Part shown: positions 1 through 13,763 of the stretch, in pieces
Numbering within the stretch: position 1 is the stretch's first letter
Layout of the letters: every line of letters starts with the position of its first letter
Source: Colius striatus
Taxonomy: Eukaryota; Chordata; Aves; Coliiformes; Coliidae
Direction of reading: 5' to 3'
DNA: 64,000 bases
NCBI RefSeq assembly: GCF_028858725.1
Contig: NC_084761.1
Location: 38,056,501-38,120,500, forward strand
Notes under the pieces: model-generated
The model's input: only the letters and a program-made list of their open reading frames with translations
Database searches by the model: none
What the model was told of the DNA's origin: nothing
Translations under genes and position numbers: made by a program

Positions 1-3000
1 CTTCATCCCATTTGTTTGCCTCAAGTGGAGAGGGAGGGGGAATTTTGAAAAACTGCTTTGGTCTGCTTCCTTCAACTCTCCTTCAACAAAGATGATTCCA
101 TTGATTTTCTACAACTCATCAGCATGCAACACATACTCCTGCTTACCAAACAAGAGGTGTTTAGGCCACCCTGTAAGCTGACTGAAGAAAATTCCAAGGC
201 TGTTGCTACAAAGGTACTTCATTCAATACCAAGGAGAATTATAGGAGACAGAACTCATCCTGTACAAATACAACTTGAGATTTTTCTGCAATTTATGACT
301 CTAGGTTATTCGAATATAAATCAGAATTACAGCTTCAGATCTGTGTTCAATGATGTGTAAATCACTGACATGGTCATAAAAATTTTGACTCCTGAAGAAG
401 GCAAACCTCTCAAAAAGAGATGAATCTTCAGTTGTACATTACAAAACAAAAAAGCTGGTCCCTGTCTTTCCCATTTTGCAGTAAGAATCACAAAGCCAAA
501 ATTCCCTATCCACTATGATTCAGAGGTTTGTATTGTATGTTGAGGCTTAGCCAATCTTTGCATATACAGGCTGGCAGAACAACAGATCTTGGAAACTATC
601 CTGTTTCAGCAAGTCACAGCAGAAGTACCAGTGCTGCACAGTATGTCTGAAATGGCAATAGCTGTAAAACTTTCTTTCTTAACAGTGTTTTAATTAATTC
701 TTTTCTATAGCTTCTTCTTTCAAATAGTTTCAATGGGAGGCTGTTTGTAATTTTTCTTTTCATCTCTATGAGTGACAAATCGAAACATAAAAATGTCCTA
801 TTTGTATTTTGGTTTGACTTGATATAATGGGCACAGATTCCTTATGCAAGAACTGAGAAAACCAGCAATGTTTTCCAAAAGGCAGCATCTCTGTCCCTTT
901 TGTTCTTCTTTCACTCGGAGTGAAGTGTGTTCAACTTTATGATAATCATCCCCGAAGATTAACTGCAGTTGGTATGGTGGGTTTGTGTGGGTTTGTTTGG
1001 TTGTTGTTGACTTGGGTTTTTTTTTCCATTCTTTAATGAGGGAAGAGATGGAAGAGGAACTAGCTTTTTCTTGGCAGTTTTTCTTCATTCTGTCTAGCTA
1101 TGTGGTCACATTTTTAGGCAGTCAACCAGATTAATAGACTCTTAACCTACCTAAAGATGAGAAGTCTGAGTCTCATGTGCATTAAGGTTCCTTTACATTT
1201 CTGTAGCACTGTAAATGCTCCTTAAAGGAATAGTGGTATATAAGATTAAGCCTGTGAAGCACAGCAGAAGGAGCACTAACTGGATTTTGTAATCCTGGCA
1301 ACTTCCACCTGTTTACAACTTTATCTGTGTCCCCTAGCAAGGGCTAAAGGAAAAGAAACAAGAAGCCAGAAGAGCTGTACAAGCATACTTTGTATCTTCT
1401 TCATTGATACCCTTCATGACATTCAAATAGGACTCCGGAATATACTATTTTAATTAGCAAAGCTTGTTTTAAAGTAAACAACACAAACACCCCTTATAGA
1501 ACAGTCACAATCTCCCCTGCTAGACATACAAGCTTTTTGGCAAGGTCACATTCGAAAAGCAGTAAATTCACCCCTGTGCATGGTCCCCTAGGAGGCCCTT
1601 ACACTGCTTTAACATCCACTTAGCTGCTCTGGTTAGGAGTGAGTGGTTTGTGGGATAAGGACCGAGGTTCAGTACAACTTTCCTCTGAAAAAAAATGGTC
1701 CAAATCCTCATCTGTAAAGATCAGCAGTTTTACCACTATAAGGTCATAAAGGTGTAATAAAGGCGTCATGCATAGAGTAGATCTCATATTTCAATTGAGT
1801 CCTGTCCCTGCATGACTTTGAGCCCCTATGAAAGTAAAGATGCACATTACACTTGTAATGAAGCCCTCAATCAATACAGTTTACTGCTCTGTGCTGTTTA
1901 TTAGGAACACTGCAAAGTCATTCAACCGACAGGAGTCAAGACAGCAGTGAGAAGAGTATCACTATGAGGAAGCTCTGGCAGGATTCCTTTTCACACATGG
2001 GAGAACACAAGATTTTCATCTTAGTTCCGTAATTGCTAAACAAACAGAAATCAGAAGTCATTGATGCGACATTGACCCACAAAACACCGATGGCTGACAC
2101 CCTGTTTTCCCCTGTGCCACACACAGGGAACAACAGATGGTCAAAGAAAATGGGGTAAGAACAAACCAATATGGAAATAAGATTGGTTTTTTAAATGTCA
2201 CTACTGCAGTCCATTTATGCTGACGCTGGTTGTTCTTTTCCTTTATAACTGCACAACAAAATTGGACATCTTCCACTCTTGATAGCGAACTGTTGCTGTT
2301 GTTGATTTTTCTTTTGTTGGTCAAGTTTTTTCATTTTTCCTTTTTTTTTTTTTTTGTCATATCTACATTTATAAACACTGATACATTACAGATTTTGTTA
2401 GTTATTCTTTGAAGTCTGATCATGCAGAACTACAGGCAGGTGCAACTTAGATCTTATTACAGGATGGACATGGCAAGGTGAACAGTTGTTTTTGCTAGTC
2501 AAGATCTGGAGTTTTGTTACTGTTGTGGCTTAATGCATACTGGCCATAAGTCCCACTTTCTCAATTTACTAAATATACAGGATTCTATATGTACATTGAA
2601 ACCTCCAGCAGCCTCCTCTTCAGCATGTGACTGATTTAGGAAAAAGTCAGAGGTCAACCATATTTAGGCATACAGCGTCCTTATTGTAAAAGATTTAACA
2701 GAAATAGTGTGTTGGATTATTACATATTAGTTACAGAGGAAGAAAAAAAAATCAATACAACTATTTACATTATAAATATCTTGCTTTCCAGGAGACAAGA
2801 ATGGCCCTGTTTAGTCAAAATGAGCAAAAAAGACTGGCTTACCTGTCTGAAATGATAAGCATATTAAGCATACATTTATTTCCCAAATTTACTGTGTCTT
2901 CCTTCAGTATGTACTTTTTGGCTTTTTCCTCTCAGGTACAAAGGCACCATTAGCCTCAGTTGAAGTTTTTCAACATTTTTTTGCTGAATCAAACCCTCTT

Positions 3001-5147
3001 TAAAACTCAGACTTACTGTGAGCCTGAACAGAAATTAAGCTATAAAGTTCACCTTTTGCAACCAATAGTTAATTTAAAAAAAAAACAAAAAGAAAAGAAA
3101 AAAAAGACAAAAAGATCAGGCCACACTGTCAACTTCCTAATACACTGAGGAGATTCCACAAAATTCCACTGGATAGGCCTGTTTTCCAACTCATCTGTGA
3201 AGATGACACATTCACCATTCCCCCACCTCTCCCAACCATCTTACTAATTAAAACAGTACATATTTGTGGAATATTCAAACCAACTGCATAATTATTTTCT
3301 TTTTGTGTTCATGCATGAAAAAGATCACCTTGAGTTTGCAATTTAACCTTTGTAAAGTGGTGGAAGTTCAAATAAGCACAGCCATCAGATTCTTGAAGAT
3401 GCATGATTATGTTACCATTACACTCTTTATCCACATTGAGAACTTTGATCAAATATGAACAGAACACAGATTCTAAAAAAATCACATCCATATGCACGCC
3501 CTCCCTTTCCTATAGATACATGTGAAAGCAAAGAAAAACAAAAGCCTAGACTTAAAGTAAGTCACTAACTCACACTTTTTTTGCCAGACTATTAAAAGTT
3601 TAATTGTTCCCTGCAGATTTACTTTTATATTGCTCTCCCTGGAAGCATAGAGTTGCTGAAAAATACTTTTTATTGTTGCTTTTGCATGTTTCAGTTCACA
3701 CAAAATTTTGATATCTCAATAAGCAGGAAGAAGTACAGATAGATCTGAAACTAAAATAATTGTTGATCCTTTGAAATACTGAATTTTTTGTAATATAAAC
3801 AAGCTATTAAAAATTATTTTGAGTTTAAATATTCCTGTTACATTTTACAGTTATTTAAGGTTACTCAAAACACATTTTTCACTTTTAAACAAACAAACAA
3901 AACGGCAGATTTGCTGAAACTGACTCTCCTAGGCAGTTCTAATATTGCCTGTTAGTCTATTTTTGATGAAAAAATGTTGGTGGAAAAGAAATCACTAGTG
4001 CTTACTGACAAACATTAGAATATAATCCAAATCAGTTAAGTAGTACTACATAGGAAAACTCCCTTAAAGGCAATGCCACAAGCCTAATTTCTTCAGTATC
4101 GTTATCACGAAGCTTGAACGTAAAGTAATATTTATGAAGGTAAAAACCATCTGTCTTATGTAATCTCTGGAGGCTAATATTGTGCAGGAACTTGTGATTT
4201 GCAAATCAGGCTTTCCGTAGCTCCTTTTTTTTTTTTCCCTCTGGACATGTTGCCTTACTTGCACTCCGGTTTGAACTCTGCCTTGTACAAGGCAAGCTTG
4301 CTAAGATTCCTGAATCTATCTGTACCATGGAATTCTAGATAATACAGCAGGATTATCAACCACAATGTGATCTGCATAAATCAGTGTAACCAATTCAAGT
4401 ATCTGAACTCTCTGAAGACCTATTACATTTTAATGGAATACAGTAAAAGCTCACAAAATACTAGCCCAGCTGTTAAGTCAATATCTGAAGACTGATTTCA
4501 AAAATTACTGAAAATTTTGGATTGAAAATGTGCATAACTTTGTATTAATTTGAAGTGAGTCAATTTGTCATCCTTATTTAGACTCATCAATGAGAAGAAA
4601 AATATAGGAAGGGTCTTTTAAGAGCAGTTCTAACTTTTATTTTCACCTTTTTTTAGTCTCTCACACTATGCAGAAGTGTGAATGTTTTGCAGCAATTTTC
4701 CTCTCTACCTTCTCAATGCTATTTTATGCAGCTAGTGGTCTGAGCAGCCACTGATAGTTAAGATGCTTCTGCGATTTTCCTCACCCTCCTGATGACTTAA
4801 ATAAGACACTTGGGAGAGAATTTTGTCAGATATTTGAGCGCTTGATATACCAACAATCTCTTAAGCATATTATCAAAGATATCAGTGTCCAGCTGCTGTT
4901 CATGCCAATGGAAGATACGCCACTGCTGGCACAGACTCTGATTGCTCCTTTAGTGCCTAGATACCTTGGAATGTCTGTCATAGATCTCTGGCTTCTCAAT
5001 TTCCTACATCTCTACAGTGAAGGCAATTATGCTTCCAAATGCAAACCTCAGAGAATGAGGTAAGAATTGTCACTCAAGTACTACTTAGTAATATTTTAAA
5101 CAGAGATGGATTTAAAAGATCACTGGCAAGAAAAGTAAGAAAAGCAG
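1..5147. other. downstream flank or distal 3' UTR, no gene seen
   Basis: AT-rich single-copy-looking sequence with short poly-T and poly-A runs (for example near 2341 and 3078). Open frames are short and on both strands, with no recognisable protein similarity. It may contain distal MAPK10 3' UTR, but nothing in the sequence proves it. Confidence 0.5.
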
Positions 5148-6965
5148 TCTGTGCCAGGGCTCCACCACTCTCACAGTAAAAGAGTATTTCCTTATGTTTA
5201 AATGGAACTTTTTGTGTTCCAGCTTCTCTCTATTACCCCCTGTCCTGTCCCTCTTGAGCTACAGAGCCCAGAACTCTACACAGGACTACAGATGAAGCCT
5301 CACAAGGGCAGAGTAGGGGGGAGGAGAACCTTCCTCGACCTACTGGCCACACTCTTCTCAATGCACCTCACGATGCCATTGGCCTTCTTGGCCATGGGGG
5401 CACATTGCTGACTCATGTTTAGTTTGCTGTCAACCAGAACTCCCAGGTGTCTCTCTGCAGACCTGCTCTCCAGCAGGTCACTCCCCATCCTGTACTGGTG
5501 CGTGGGGTTGTTCCTCTTCAGTTACAGGACTCTGCATTTGTCCTTGTTGAACCTCATGAGGTTCATCTCCGTCCAACTATCAAGCCAGTCGAAATCCTGC
5601 TGAATGGCAGCACAGCCTTCTGGGGAATCAGACAGTCCTCCTAATTTGGGTCATCATTGAGCTTGTTGAGTGTTCACTCTGTCCCCTCATCGTGGTTTAG
5701 CAAGGAGCTGTTTTTGCTGTTTTGGGAGAGTGGGTTGCAATGAAGTCCCAGTAAAGAGTTTTTGGACTCTCCCCCAGCTCCTGGGTTCAGACCCACCTCT
5801 GGCCCAGCTGGGCCAATCTGGAGCCTCTGCGATCACTATTTAGGGACAGGAATTTGAAGTGCTGGCAGGAGGTGTAAGAGTGATACAAGATGGAGGCGAC
5901 CACGCGGACCCCACAGTCAGAGAATGAGGAAGGAAGGAGGAGCACTAGACCAGAGACCCCTCTGCAAGCCATGGCGAGAACGCAGATTGTACCCCTGCAA
6001 CCCACGCAGGGCTATGGCAGGACTGAGAGCCACCAGCAGCTCCATGTGAGTGCATCCAGACAGGCAAGAGACTGTGTGAGTAGGTGGCCATGGCGCAGGT
6101 CGTGCTGGAAAGTCTGCTCGCCGCAGAGCAGCCCCACACGAGAGGCAGAAAGGAGATGCAGCCTTTGGGATAAATGCACATTGTAACAGCCCGTGCAGGG
6201 CTGCCGTGTGTGTGAGGTACCCCACGGACATGCAGGGAGGACTGGTGTGGAGCCCACCTGCCCTGAGGAGTGACAAATGGCAGAAGCTATCAGGAATAGA
6301 CAGACTGAAACCCCCACTCCCTGCCCCCCTGGGTAAAAACACTGGGATCAGGACTCTGAGCCCAGGAAGAGGGAAGGGGTAGGAAGAAGGTGGTCTTAAA
6401 GGGCTGGTCGGACTCTTCATCGTTGTACCACTGTGTGTTGTTTTATTTTGGTTATGTTTTAGGGTTTTATGGTTATGCTTTAGTTGGTATTGCATTAAAT
6501 GATTTTCTGTTTTCTTTCCCAAGCTGAGTAGCCTGGTTTGTTTTGTCCTGGACCTTAAGTGGCAATTAAGCTCTCCCTGCCCTTTGGCAATCCTCAGGTC
6601 TTTGGTACTTGAGGCTAATCGTGGTCTTTTGTCCCCTGATGGGTCTAAACCCTGACATCCCTCATCCAGGTCATTGATGAAGATGTTGAACAAGACAGGC
6701 CCCAGAACCGATCCCTGTGGAACTCCACTGGCCACAGGCCTCCAACTTGGTTCTGTACCATTGATCACCATCCTCTGGGCTCTGTCATTCAGCCAGCTCT
6801 CAATCCACCTTACTGTCCACTCATCCAAGCCACACTGCTTGAGCTTTCTGATGAGGATGTAATGGGAAACAGTGTCAAAAGCTTTGCTTGAAGTCAAGGT
6901 AGACGACATTCTCTGCTCTCTCCTCACCATCCAGCCAGTTATGCCTTCCTAGAAGGCTATCAGTT
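5148..6965 (-). mobile_element. CR1 LINE fragment, interrupted by an LTR
   Basis: The minus strand carries CR1 reverse-transcriptase C-terminal coding sequence ([25 protein letters not shown]) at about 6640-6965. The 3' portion with the LEKRR and C-terminal region decayed lies at 5148-5687. The two parts are separated by a 970-bp LTR. CR1 retrotransposes by target-primed reverse transcription and is usually truncated at its 5' end. Here the last roughly 150 bp of the 3' end, including the octamer tail, are missing, which implies a later deletion. Confidence 0.9.
5688..6657 (+). mobile_element. solo LTR of an endogenous retrovirus, copy A
   Basis: 970-bp insertion inside the CR1. It starts with a decayed terminus reading CATCGTGGTTTAG and ends CTAAACCCTGACA. 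The flanks TCCCCT and TCCCT look like a target-site duplication. It shares several blocks in order with the LTR at 43763-44897: a GCCAAT box region followed by GCGATCACT, a CATGCGGAC/CACGCGGAC block, a C-rich block, and the terminal GGCAATTAAGC/GGCAGTGAGC block before CTCCCTGCCC. No internal retroviral sequence is present, so it is a solo LTR. The family name was not determined. Confidence 0.8.
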
Positions 6966-9099
6966 TGGATGTACAAGGACCAGAATTGTAAAGAACTATT
7001 GCTTTTCTTCATTGTTAGCTCTTTTTTTAGTGTCCAATGTGGATGCCCCAAGTCTCCTCCCTAGATAGAGCTTCTCAAAGGAGACTGACTAATTTGAGGA
7101 CAACAAGAGATGCAGAAGTTCTTTTAGGCTCCATGACAGCAAGGCAATTAAGCACATGCTGATTGTCAATTGCTGCTGAGCAAAGGACAAAAGCACATGC
7201 TAGTTAAAATTATTTATGCATCCCTACAATCTCCATCAAATGTCTGCGTAAGCACTGGTGTTTAGTGGAATCAGGGCTTCTGGGAGTAAAGCTATAGAAC
7301 TTCTATATTGTAGGTTCATTCAGTGCAAATCACTAGGCCATCTCATGAACCCAAACAAGACTGAATCACAACTTGGGACTAACATCATGCTAGTTGGCTT
7401 CTCTCGATGAATGAACTGTGATTATTCCAAGTTTCTACACTCTGCATTTATAGTATTTTTGCAGTTTCTCTTACATACAGCTTTGCCTCTTTGAGATACT
7501 TTTGTTTAGTTTTGTTTAAATAACACATTAGTGTACATGTAAATGTACAAATGTAAAACAGATATTAGTTACCTGAATATCATTAACATATGGTGAATTA
7601 AATCTGGAGATGATACATTTCATTATTGCTAAGAAGTCACCCTTAGTGTTATTGCCATCATATCTACAGTGCGTTGTCATTTACCTTTCAATACTTTTAT
7701 GATCGTTGGCTTTGAAGTGATAGTCATATGTTTCATGGCTTAAGTGAGACTATTGCTAAATATTATTAGCAGTAGTAAGTTATTGCTTTTACAATTACGT
7801 CTCTGTTTCTTTTTTAACATCAACCTAATTTTAGTCTCAAAAAATCCATTAAAATCTACCAAAATTGTACCTGGGGAAAGAAAAAAAAATGGCTACAGCA
7901 ATTTTGAAATGGCTCAGACTTACCAAGTCTGAAATTATCTTACAACTACTTAATTTTTTCCTCCCCTTCTCCCCACCCTGGAGAGTTTTTTTCTTTGCTT
8001 TCTTTTGTCAGAACAAAATTGACTTGACACTCTTTTTTTTTTTTTTTCCTACCACAGAATGGCAGGCTTGTAAGCCACCTAATGGAATAGCCTTATTTTG
8101 GTAGAATTTTGAATACATAGGAATTAGTGAATTTAAAATATCCAGTAATGCATTCTAAACAGTTTCTTTCTGACGTTTGAAAAAGTGTTAGAGTAGGATT
8201 TAACTCATTTCAGTTTAAATAGCACACTTTAGTAACAGGAGAGATGAGTAAGATTTTGGTTGATTTCCAACTCTGGTAATGACGAACTTGAGGTGGAAAA
8301 TGATGAATGCTGTTTTGGCTGGAAAAATATTCAGTTGCAATAAAATTCTGTGTAGAGTTTTGCCATTCACTGGTAAGAAACATTTGTTGTTACTTAGCAC
8401 TGGAAATTCTACATGTTATTACCTGGTAAAATCAATGCGATATTCAGTCACTGTTGGGTTCTTTGGAACCTGTCAAAACTGCTGAAGACCCCTGATTGTG
8501 ACCCTTTCAGCCCAGCGCACTAGCTGATTGGTATCTTCTGCTGTCACTCAGAACATAAGAATATGAGCCACATGCTCTCTGTGGTTCCTTTCCATGTAAC
8601 ACAGCTGATAAAACTTCCTAGGGAGTCAGATTATTCATCATGAACAAAAGAACAGCCAAAAGCACCTAAGGGAAGGCTTGTTCCCTCCGTAGCAGAGATC
8701 CTCTGCAAGGGAATGAGTGAACAGGAAAACAAATTCTAAACTGCAGAAATATAGTGAGAGGGAGTGGACTACAAATATCCTTTCTCTATTTAACCTAATA
8801 AAGAGCTAGACAAAACGTAAAATCTGCCTGTTCCCCAATTCTGTCAGTGTACAAGCATACATAATAGTGAGTCTATCTTTGAACGATAACTCACTTAACA
8901 TTGACATGAAAAGTTGCTTAATGAGATAAATCTTTCTGGGCTTAGGCATGCATAAAACCCCCTTCATTCGTGTTCCCCGTAGCTTGCAAAGATACATGTG
9001 CTTCCTTCTAACCTGTTCTTAGCTTGGCATATCTGCTCTACTCTAAAAATCAGAACAAGAAGGCTTAACATTCACAAACAAACATTTTTCATTGAAGCA
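6966..9099. other. non-coding flank or distal 3' UTR
   Basis: AT-rich sequence with poly-T tracts at about 7981-8048 and no protein similarity in any frame. No repeat family was recognised. Confidence 0.5.
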
Positions 9100-9912
9100 C
9101 TGTGGCTCTTTCTTTCAATACGAACTGGTTATTTTTTGAAAATATATATTCAACTCTCAGCAGAAATTTTGGTGCTACATCTTCAAGCGTCTGAGGGAGC
9201 TACAGTTCGATGTGGTTATTTACACTTCCACAAAACCTCATACAAGATATGCAACCTCATCAATGAACAAACAAATAGATTATATACTGGTAATATCACA
9301 TCTGTAGTTATGCGGTTCACTTGAAATGGACCATTTAGTTGTGGAGTGCACACAAAGTACATATGCAGATGTGTGTGTTCCTGTAGGCACACAGCTGCAT
9401 AGACTGCCAGAATTCTGTTGGTACATGTGTATATGTGCTATATGCATATGAAGAAAAATGCATGTATATTCCTGTCTGCCTCACTGGGTAGAAGACAACA
9501 GAACAGAGAGTGAAGGCAGATACACACTTGTATGTTTGAGAGTGGCTACTGCACACCTTGTCATGCCAGTGTGAAAAGGACAGTTGCAGGTTGCTGGTTT
9601 TGCAGCCATTAATTTTACATCTTATGGGAAGGGGGTAAAAAAAGGATTTCTTAGTTCCATTTTTTCCCCCCCTCCTCAGTAAGCATCATTGGAAGAAGAC
9701 CAAAGCCGAGCAACTATAAGTTAAATATACACTTGAGCTTAGCTGCATTACATAACTCTGTAGGAGAAGCAGGTTGAAAAGATTCTTTTTTTGTTTAATT
9801 TAAACCTTTGTATTTTATTTATCTTCCTTTTCATCTCTTAACTCCTGTTAATTTTTCCTCCTAAATTACATCATCCTCTGAAGAACGCTGGGTTTCGCAG
9901 GCAGGCGGCTAG
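9100..9912 (-). other. MAPK10: MAPK10 3' UTR (at least this part)
   Basis: The minus strand after the stop codon, starting CTAGCCGCCTGCCTGCG, resembles the mammalian MAPK10 3' UTR as I remember it in several blocks: near 9690-9740, 9550-9620 and 9160-9340, including a TGAAGATGTAGC block near 9175. This is recollection, not an alignment. No coding potential is seen. The lower limit is uncertain; neuronal MAPK transcripts can have much longer 3' UTRs. Confidence 0.6.
9814..9819 (-). promoter_or_regulatory. possible proximal poly(A) signal AATAAA
   Basis: AATAAA on the minus strand about 95 nt after the MAPK10 stop codon. Because recognisable 3' UTR appears to continue well past it, it would at most be a minor proximal site. 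Further minus-strand AATAAA hexamers are at 4636-4641 and 1897-1902, without other support. Confidence 0.3.
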
Positions 9913-10055
9913 TCACCTGCAACAACCGAGGGGTCCCGCAGAAGCTTCCAGGCTGCTGTCTGTGTCAGACGCCAGTGTTTGATCTGTGGACATGGATGAG
10001 ATGTCATTGACAGATGAGGATGGAGGGAGGCTTTCACTGCTGTTCACTGCTGCAC
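9913..10055 (-). CDS. MAPK10: MAPK10 terminal coding exon, long C-terminus
   Basis: 143-nt terminal exon using the downstream of two tandem acceptors (CACAG, then GTGCAGCAG). It encodes [41 protein letters not shown] and PLGCCR, followed by TGA at 9913-9915. This is the long JNK3 tail, human 418-464, and it is the region that separates JNK3 from JNK1. The tail is serine/threonine-rich and ends in a Cys-Cys-Arg that is palmitoylated in mammalian JNK3. It continues directly into the 3' UTR. Confidence 0.97.
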
Positions 10056-10060
10056 CTGTG
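10044..10060 (-). CDS. MAPK10: MAPK10 alternative short C-terminus (AQVQQ stop)
   Basis: If the upstream acceptor (CGTAG at 10061-10065 on the minus strand) is used, five extra bases CACAG enter the message and the frame shifts. Codon 418 becomes Ala, followed by Gln-Val-Gln-Gln and TGA at 10044-10046. This is the known short (alpha1-type) JNK C-terminus. The rest of the terminal exon is then 3' UTR. Both AG dinucleotides lie behind the same pyrimidine tract. Which is preferred cannot be read from sequence. Confidence 0.85.
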
Positions 10061-12946
10061 CTACGAAAATGAACACCAACGTGATTAAACGTGAAACGCC
10101 AGAGCTTCTCACAGTTGAAAAAGCAAAGGACACTTACTCTGTGGCAACAGGCATGTAAATACATTCTAAGCAATTGCAAACAAACAAAATATTAAATATT
10201 TTACCAGAAAATTCTATCCCCCAACAGACTCTTTTGAAGAGGTATAGCTCATGTAGTGTCTATTACTCCACTTCTTTATAGCCTTCTTAGAGTTAAAAAA
10301 TGCCTCATGATCAGATGCCTGTTAGGATCACACAGGCACCAACAAGATGGTTAAAAAACCCAACCCAGTCTTGCGCAGTATCCCATAAAATTCCAGTTTT
10401 CTTATAAGTAGTTTAGTAGAATGAGTGGCATCAAATCACCTAGTGGCGATGAAGAGAAAATGGCTGTGAAGGAGGCAAGGTTGGATTCTTACTCTTAGTT
10501 AAAGACTAGGTGACAGCCCAGGATTTCAGCAGTATTTCTGTGCATCCAAGTTACCCGATCTTTTTAAAATGATGACAGTACCAGGTATTATCAAAAAACC
10601 TGCTTTGTGAAACAAAATATGTATCTTCATGAGATTATCATTAATGTGACTGAACATTTATCACATCCCTGAATATTATCAGAAATAAACTGTTCTATAA
10701 ATGAAGTTGTGGAATAAATACATGAACAATGCCTTCATCCTGCACCTATGACGGCTCAAATGTTGCTCTGCCTAGTTAAGCTCTCAGAGTGGCAAACAAC
10801 AGTTTGCTATTTTTTTTCCACTGAACAACTGAGGCAACATTTTGTGGTCCTCTTTCCATGAAAATTAACACTCTCTGCTGTTTGAGAGGGATATATTAAT
10901 TTTAATTGAATATTCATGACAATAAAATACGTTATTTTACATGGTATTACACAGCTGGAAATTGTAGCTTGTTACCATGACCCACATCTTTGCTCTGCAG
11001 TTAGACATTATTTCATTCTTATGGCCAAAAAGTTTTCTCAGCTAATTTTTACAGATTTTCATTTCCTTGAAATGGATGAGAGTTAGCATATATTTCCTTG
11101 AAAAGCAAGAGAACTCATCTAATAAAACACACCTAGTAAAATTCCAAAACTCATACGTTCTTAGTACAGAAATCAATAGCCATCACTACAGACAGCCTAG
11201 GCAAAAATACACGATGCTTTGGGAAAAAGGCATGGATTTCTGTCACTTTCCAGTTTGCAATAAAAACATTACTTTGAGAAAACAAACTACCATGCCATAG
11301 CTCCAACCACTCTTCTAGTTTCCCTGTTTTTTTCTTCCCTTTATACACATCAACTACAAACATGCAAAAAAACAGAGCCAGATTTGCTCACATTCAGAGC
11401 TCCAGAGAGGAACTCCTTTCAGCTGCTGTAGTAGTACAAAGATATTCTTGCATCAGAAGCATTGTTCAATTAATTAAATCTTCTAATACCTTTGGAAAAT
11501 AGTTAATTTTGTAACTTGCAAAAAGACAGAGCAAACTCAATGATATCTCATTGATTACTGCAGACAGCAATTGCCCATCTTTCCTGACAGAAGATTTTTC
11601 TAAGAGTTATTTACACATATCTCATTCATATTGATCAGTAATCACCCAGTACAACACTGTTACTTCCTGTTATTAAACCACATGGCATTTTACAAAAATA
11701 CTAATCAGTCAAGAAAAAAGTATTTAGAGATAGTAAAAGTATTACTATATTTAACGTTATTAATGACTAAACAATATATTGCCTTTCTAAATGTTTACGG
11801 GGCTGGATAGAAGCCTGCTATGAAGTCATGGATGCCGTCCCAGGAATCAAAGAATTCCAGTAGGTTCAATCAACTTTTGATCAAACTGCTGCAGTGCAGC
11901 TTTCTTTGGTGAATGTGCAATCAACTTAGCTATGCAAACTAGCTGAAGAAATAGCTGCAGAAATTGTGTAGGTGAAGATTTCATTACACAATTTCTGATT
12001 CAGCACCACTGAATTCGATAAATACTGCTATGTTCATTTCAGCAAGTATCAACTCAGCCCATAGCTTTATGGTTATTCCTAGCTTTCAGCACAATGCTAT
12101 GTGGCACAACACATAGTCCTGATAACTATTGTTGCAGCTCCAAGGCACGTAGACTCACAACATGTCCACAAAACAAAACGAAACCACACCAAACCTTAAT
12201 GACATTAAAGAATTCAGCAGCACAAATCTGCACTTAACACAGCAACTTTCAGAAACCCAACCAAAACCTGTCCTAGTCAATAAGCAATGCTCCATTTGCT
12301 ATGCTCAGCACCTGCTCAGTGCTACAATAGCTTGTTCCTGAAGGAATGAGTGCCAGATGAAACAAAGCACAAAACAACAGAGGTGCATTTGACAGAGAAA
12401 GAGACACACATTTCTGAACTTGCTGTTTGCCAGGAAGCTTCTTGCTGGCTTTAGCGTTCAGGAAAACAGCAAAAGGTTAGAGTAGGTTAGAAATAGCTCT
12501 TGGGATCTGCCTCTGCCATTGACTTAACAGCTACTCTTTTAGCTACACATCAACTTCCCTGTTGTAAAACAGTAATTCCTGGGTATGTGCTAACATCACC
12601 AATTTCAATTATAGCAGCTATCAGAGTATTAGTTCAGTTATCCATCCAAAAGTTTTATTATAATAGTGTGATATAAGCCTCCTCATCCACAGTAATATAA
12701 TCTGTAACCACAGATCTTTCCATAGAAAATACAAGGACAACTATATCTCAAGTAGACCAACTTTTAAGTATTAACATGATACTGGAGCACAATTAATCAT
12801 TGTATACCCCTTAGAAGGACTGAATTTCATAAAAGCTTCCTAATTGGCCTACATTACTGCAAGGGTATCCCAAGTGGTTCAGCTATTTCTTGTCTTTTTT
12901 TGTCAGTACAGAAAATGCATCAAAGTCATTCAATGGGGCTGAGTAC
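10061..12946 (-). other. MAPK10 intron before terminal exon
   Basis: 2.9-kb intron, donor GTACTC, acceptor either CGTAG or CACAG. AT-rich. No mobile element or coding exon was recognised in it. Confidence 0.85.
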
Positions 12947-13024
12947 CTGAAGGAGAAGGCTGTCCTTTCACTACACCATTTTTGGTCTTTTCTTCAGAGT
13001 TCATTACTTCTTTGTAGATGAGTT
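12947..13024 (-). CDS. MAPK10: MAPK10 exon, ELIYKEVMN segment
   Basis: 78-nt exon completing Glu392 and encoding LIYKEVMNSEEKTKNG, then VVKGQPSPS (human 393-417), ending in one base of codon 418. The acceptor is CTCTTCCAG and the donor is GTACTC. This is the last constitutive exon before the alternative C-terminus. Depending on which of two downstream acceptors is used, codon 418 becomes Gly (long form) or Ala (short form). Confidence 0.96.

Positions 13025-13763
<739 letters not shown>

Noticed and set aside
5917..6930. 337-codon minus-strand open frame
   Set aside because: It joins the CR1 reverse-transcriptase end with antisense sequence of the inserted LTR across the junction at 6657. 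It is a product of nesting, not a gene.
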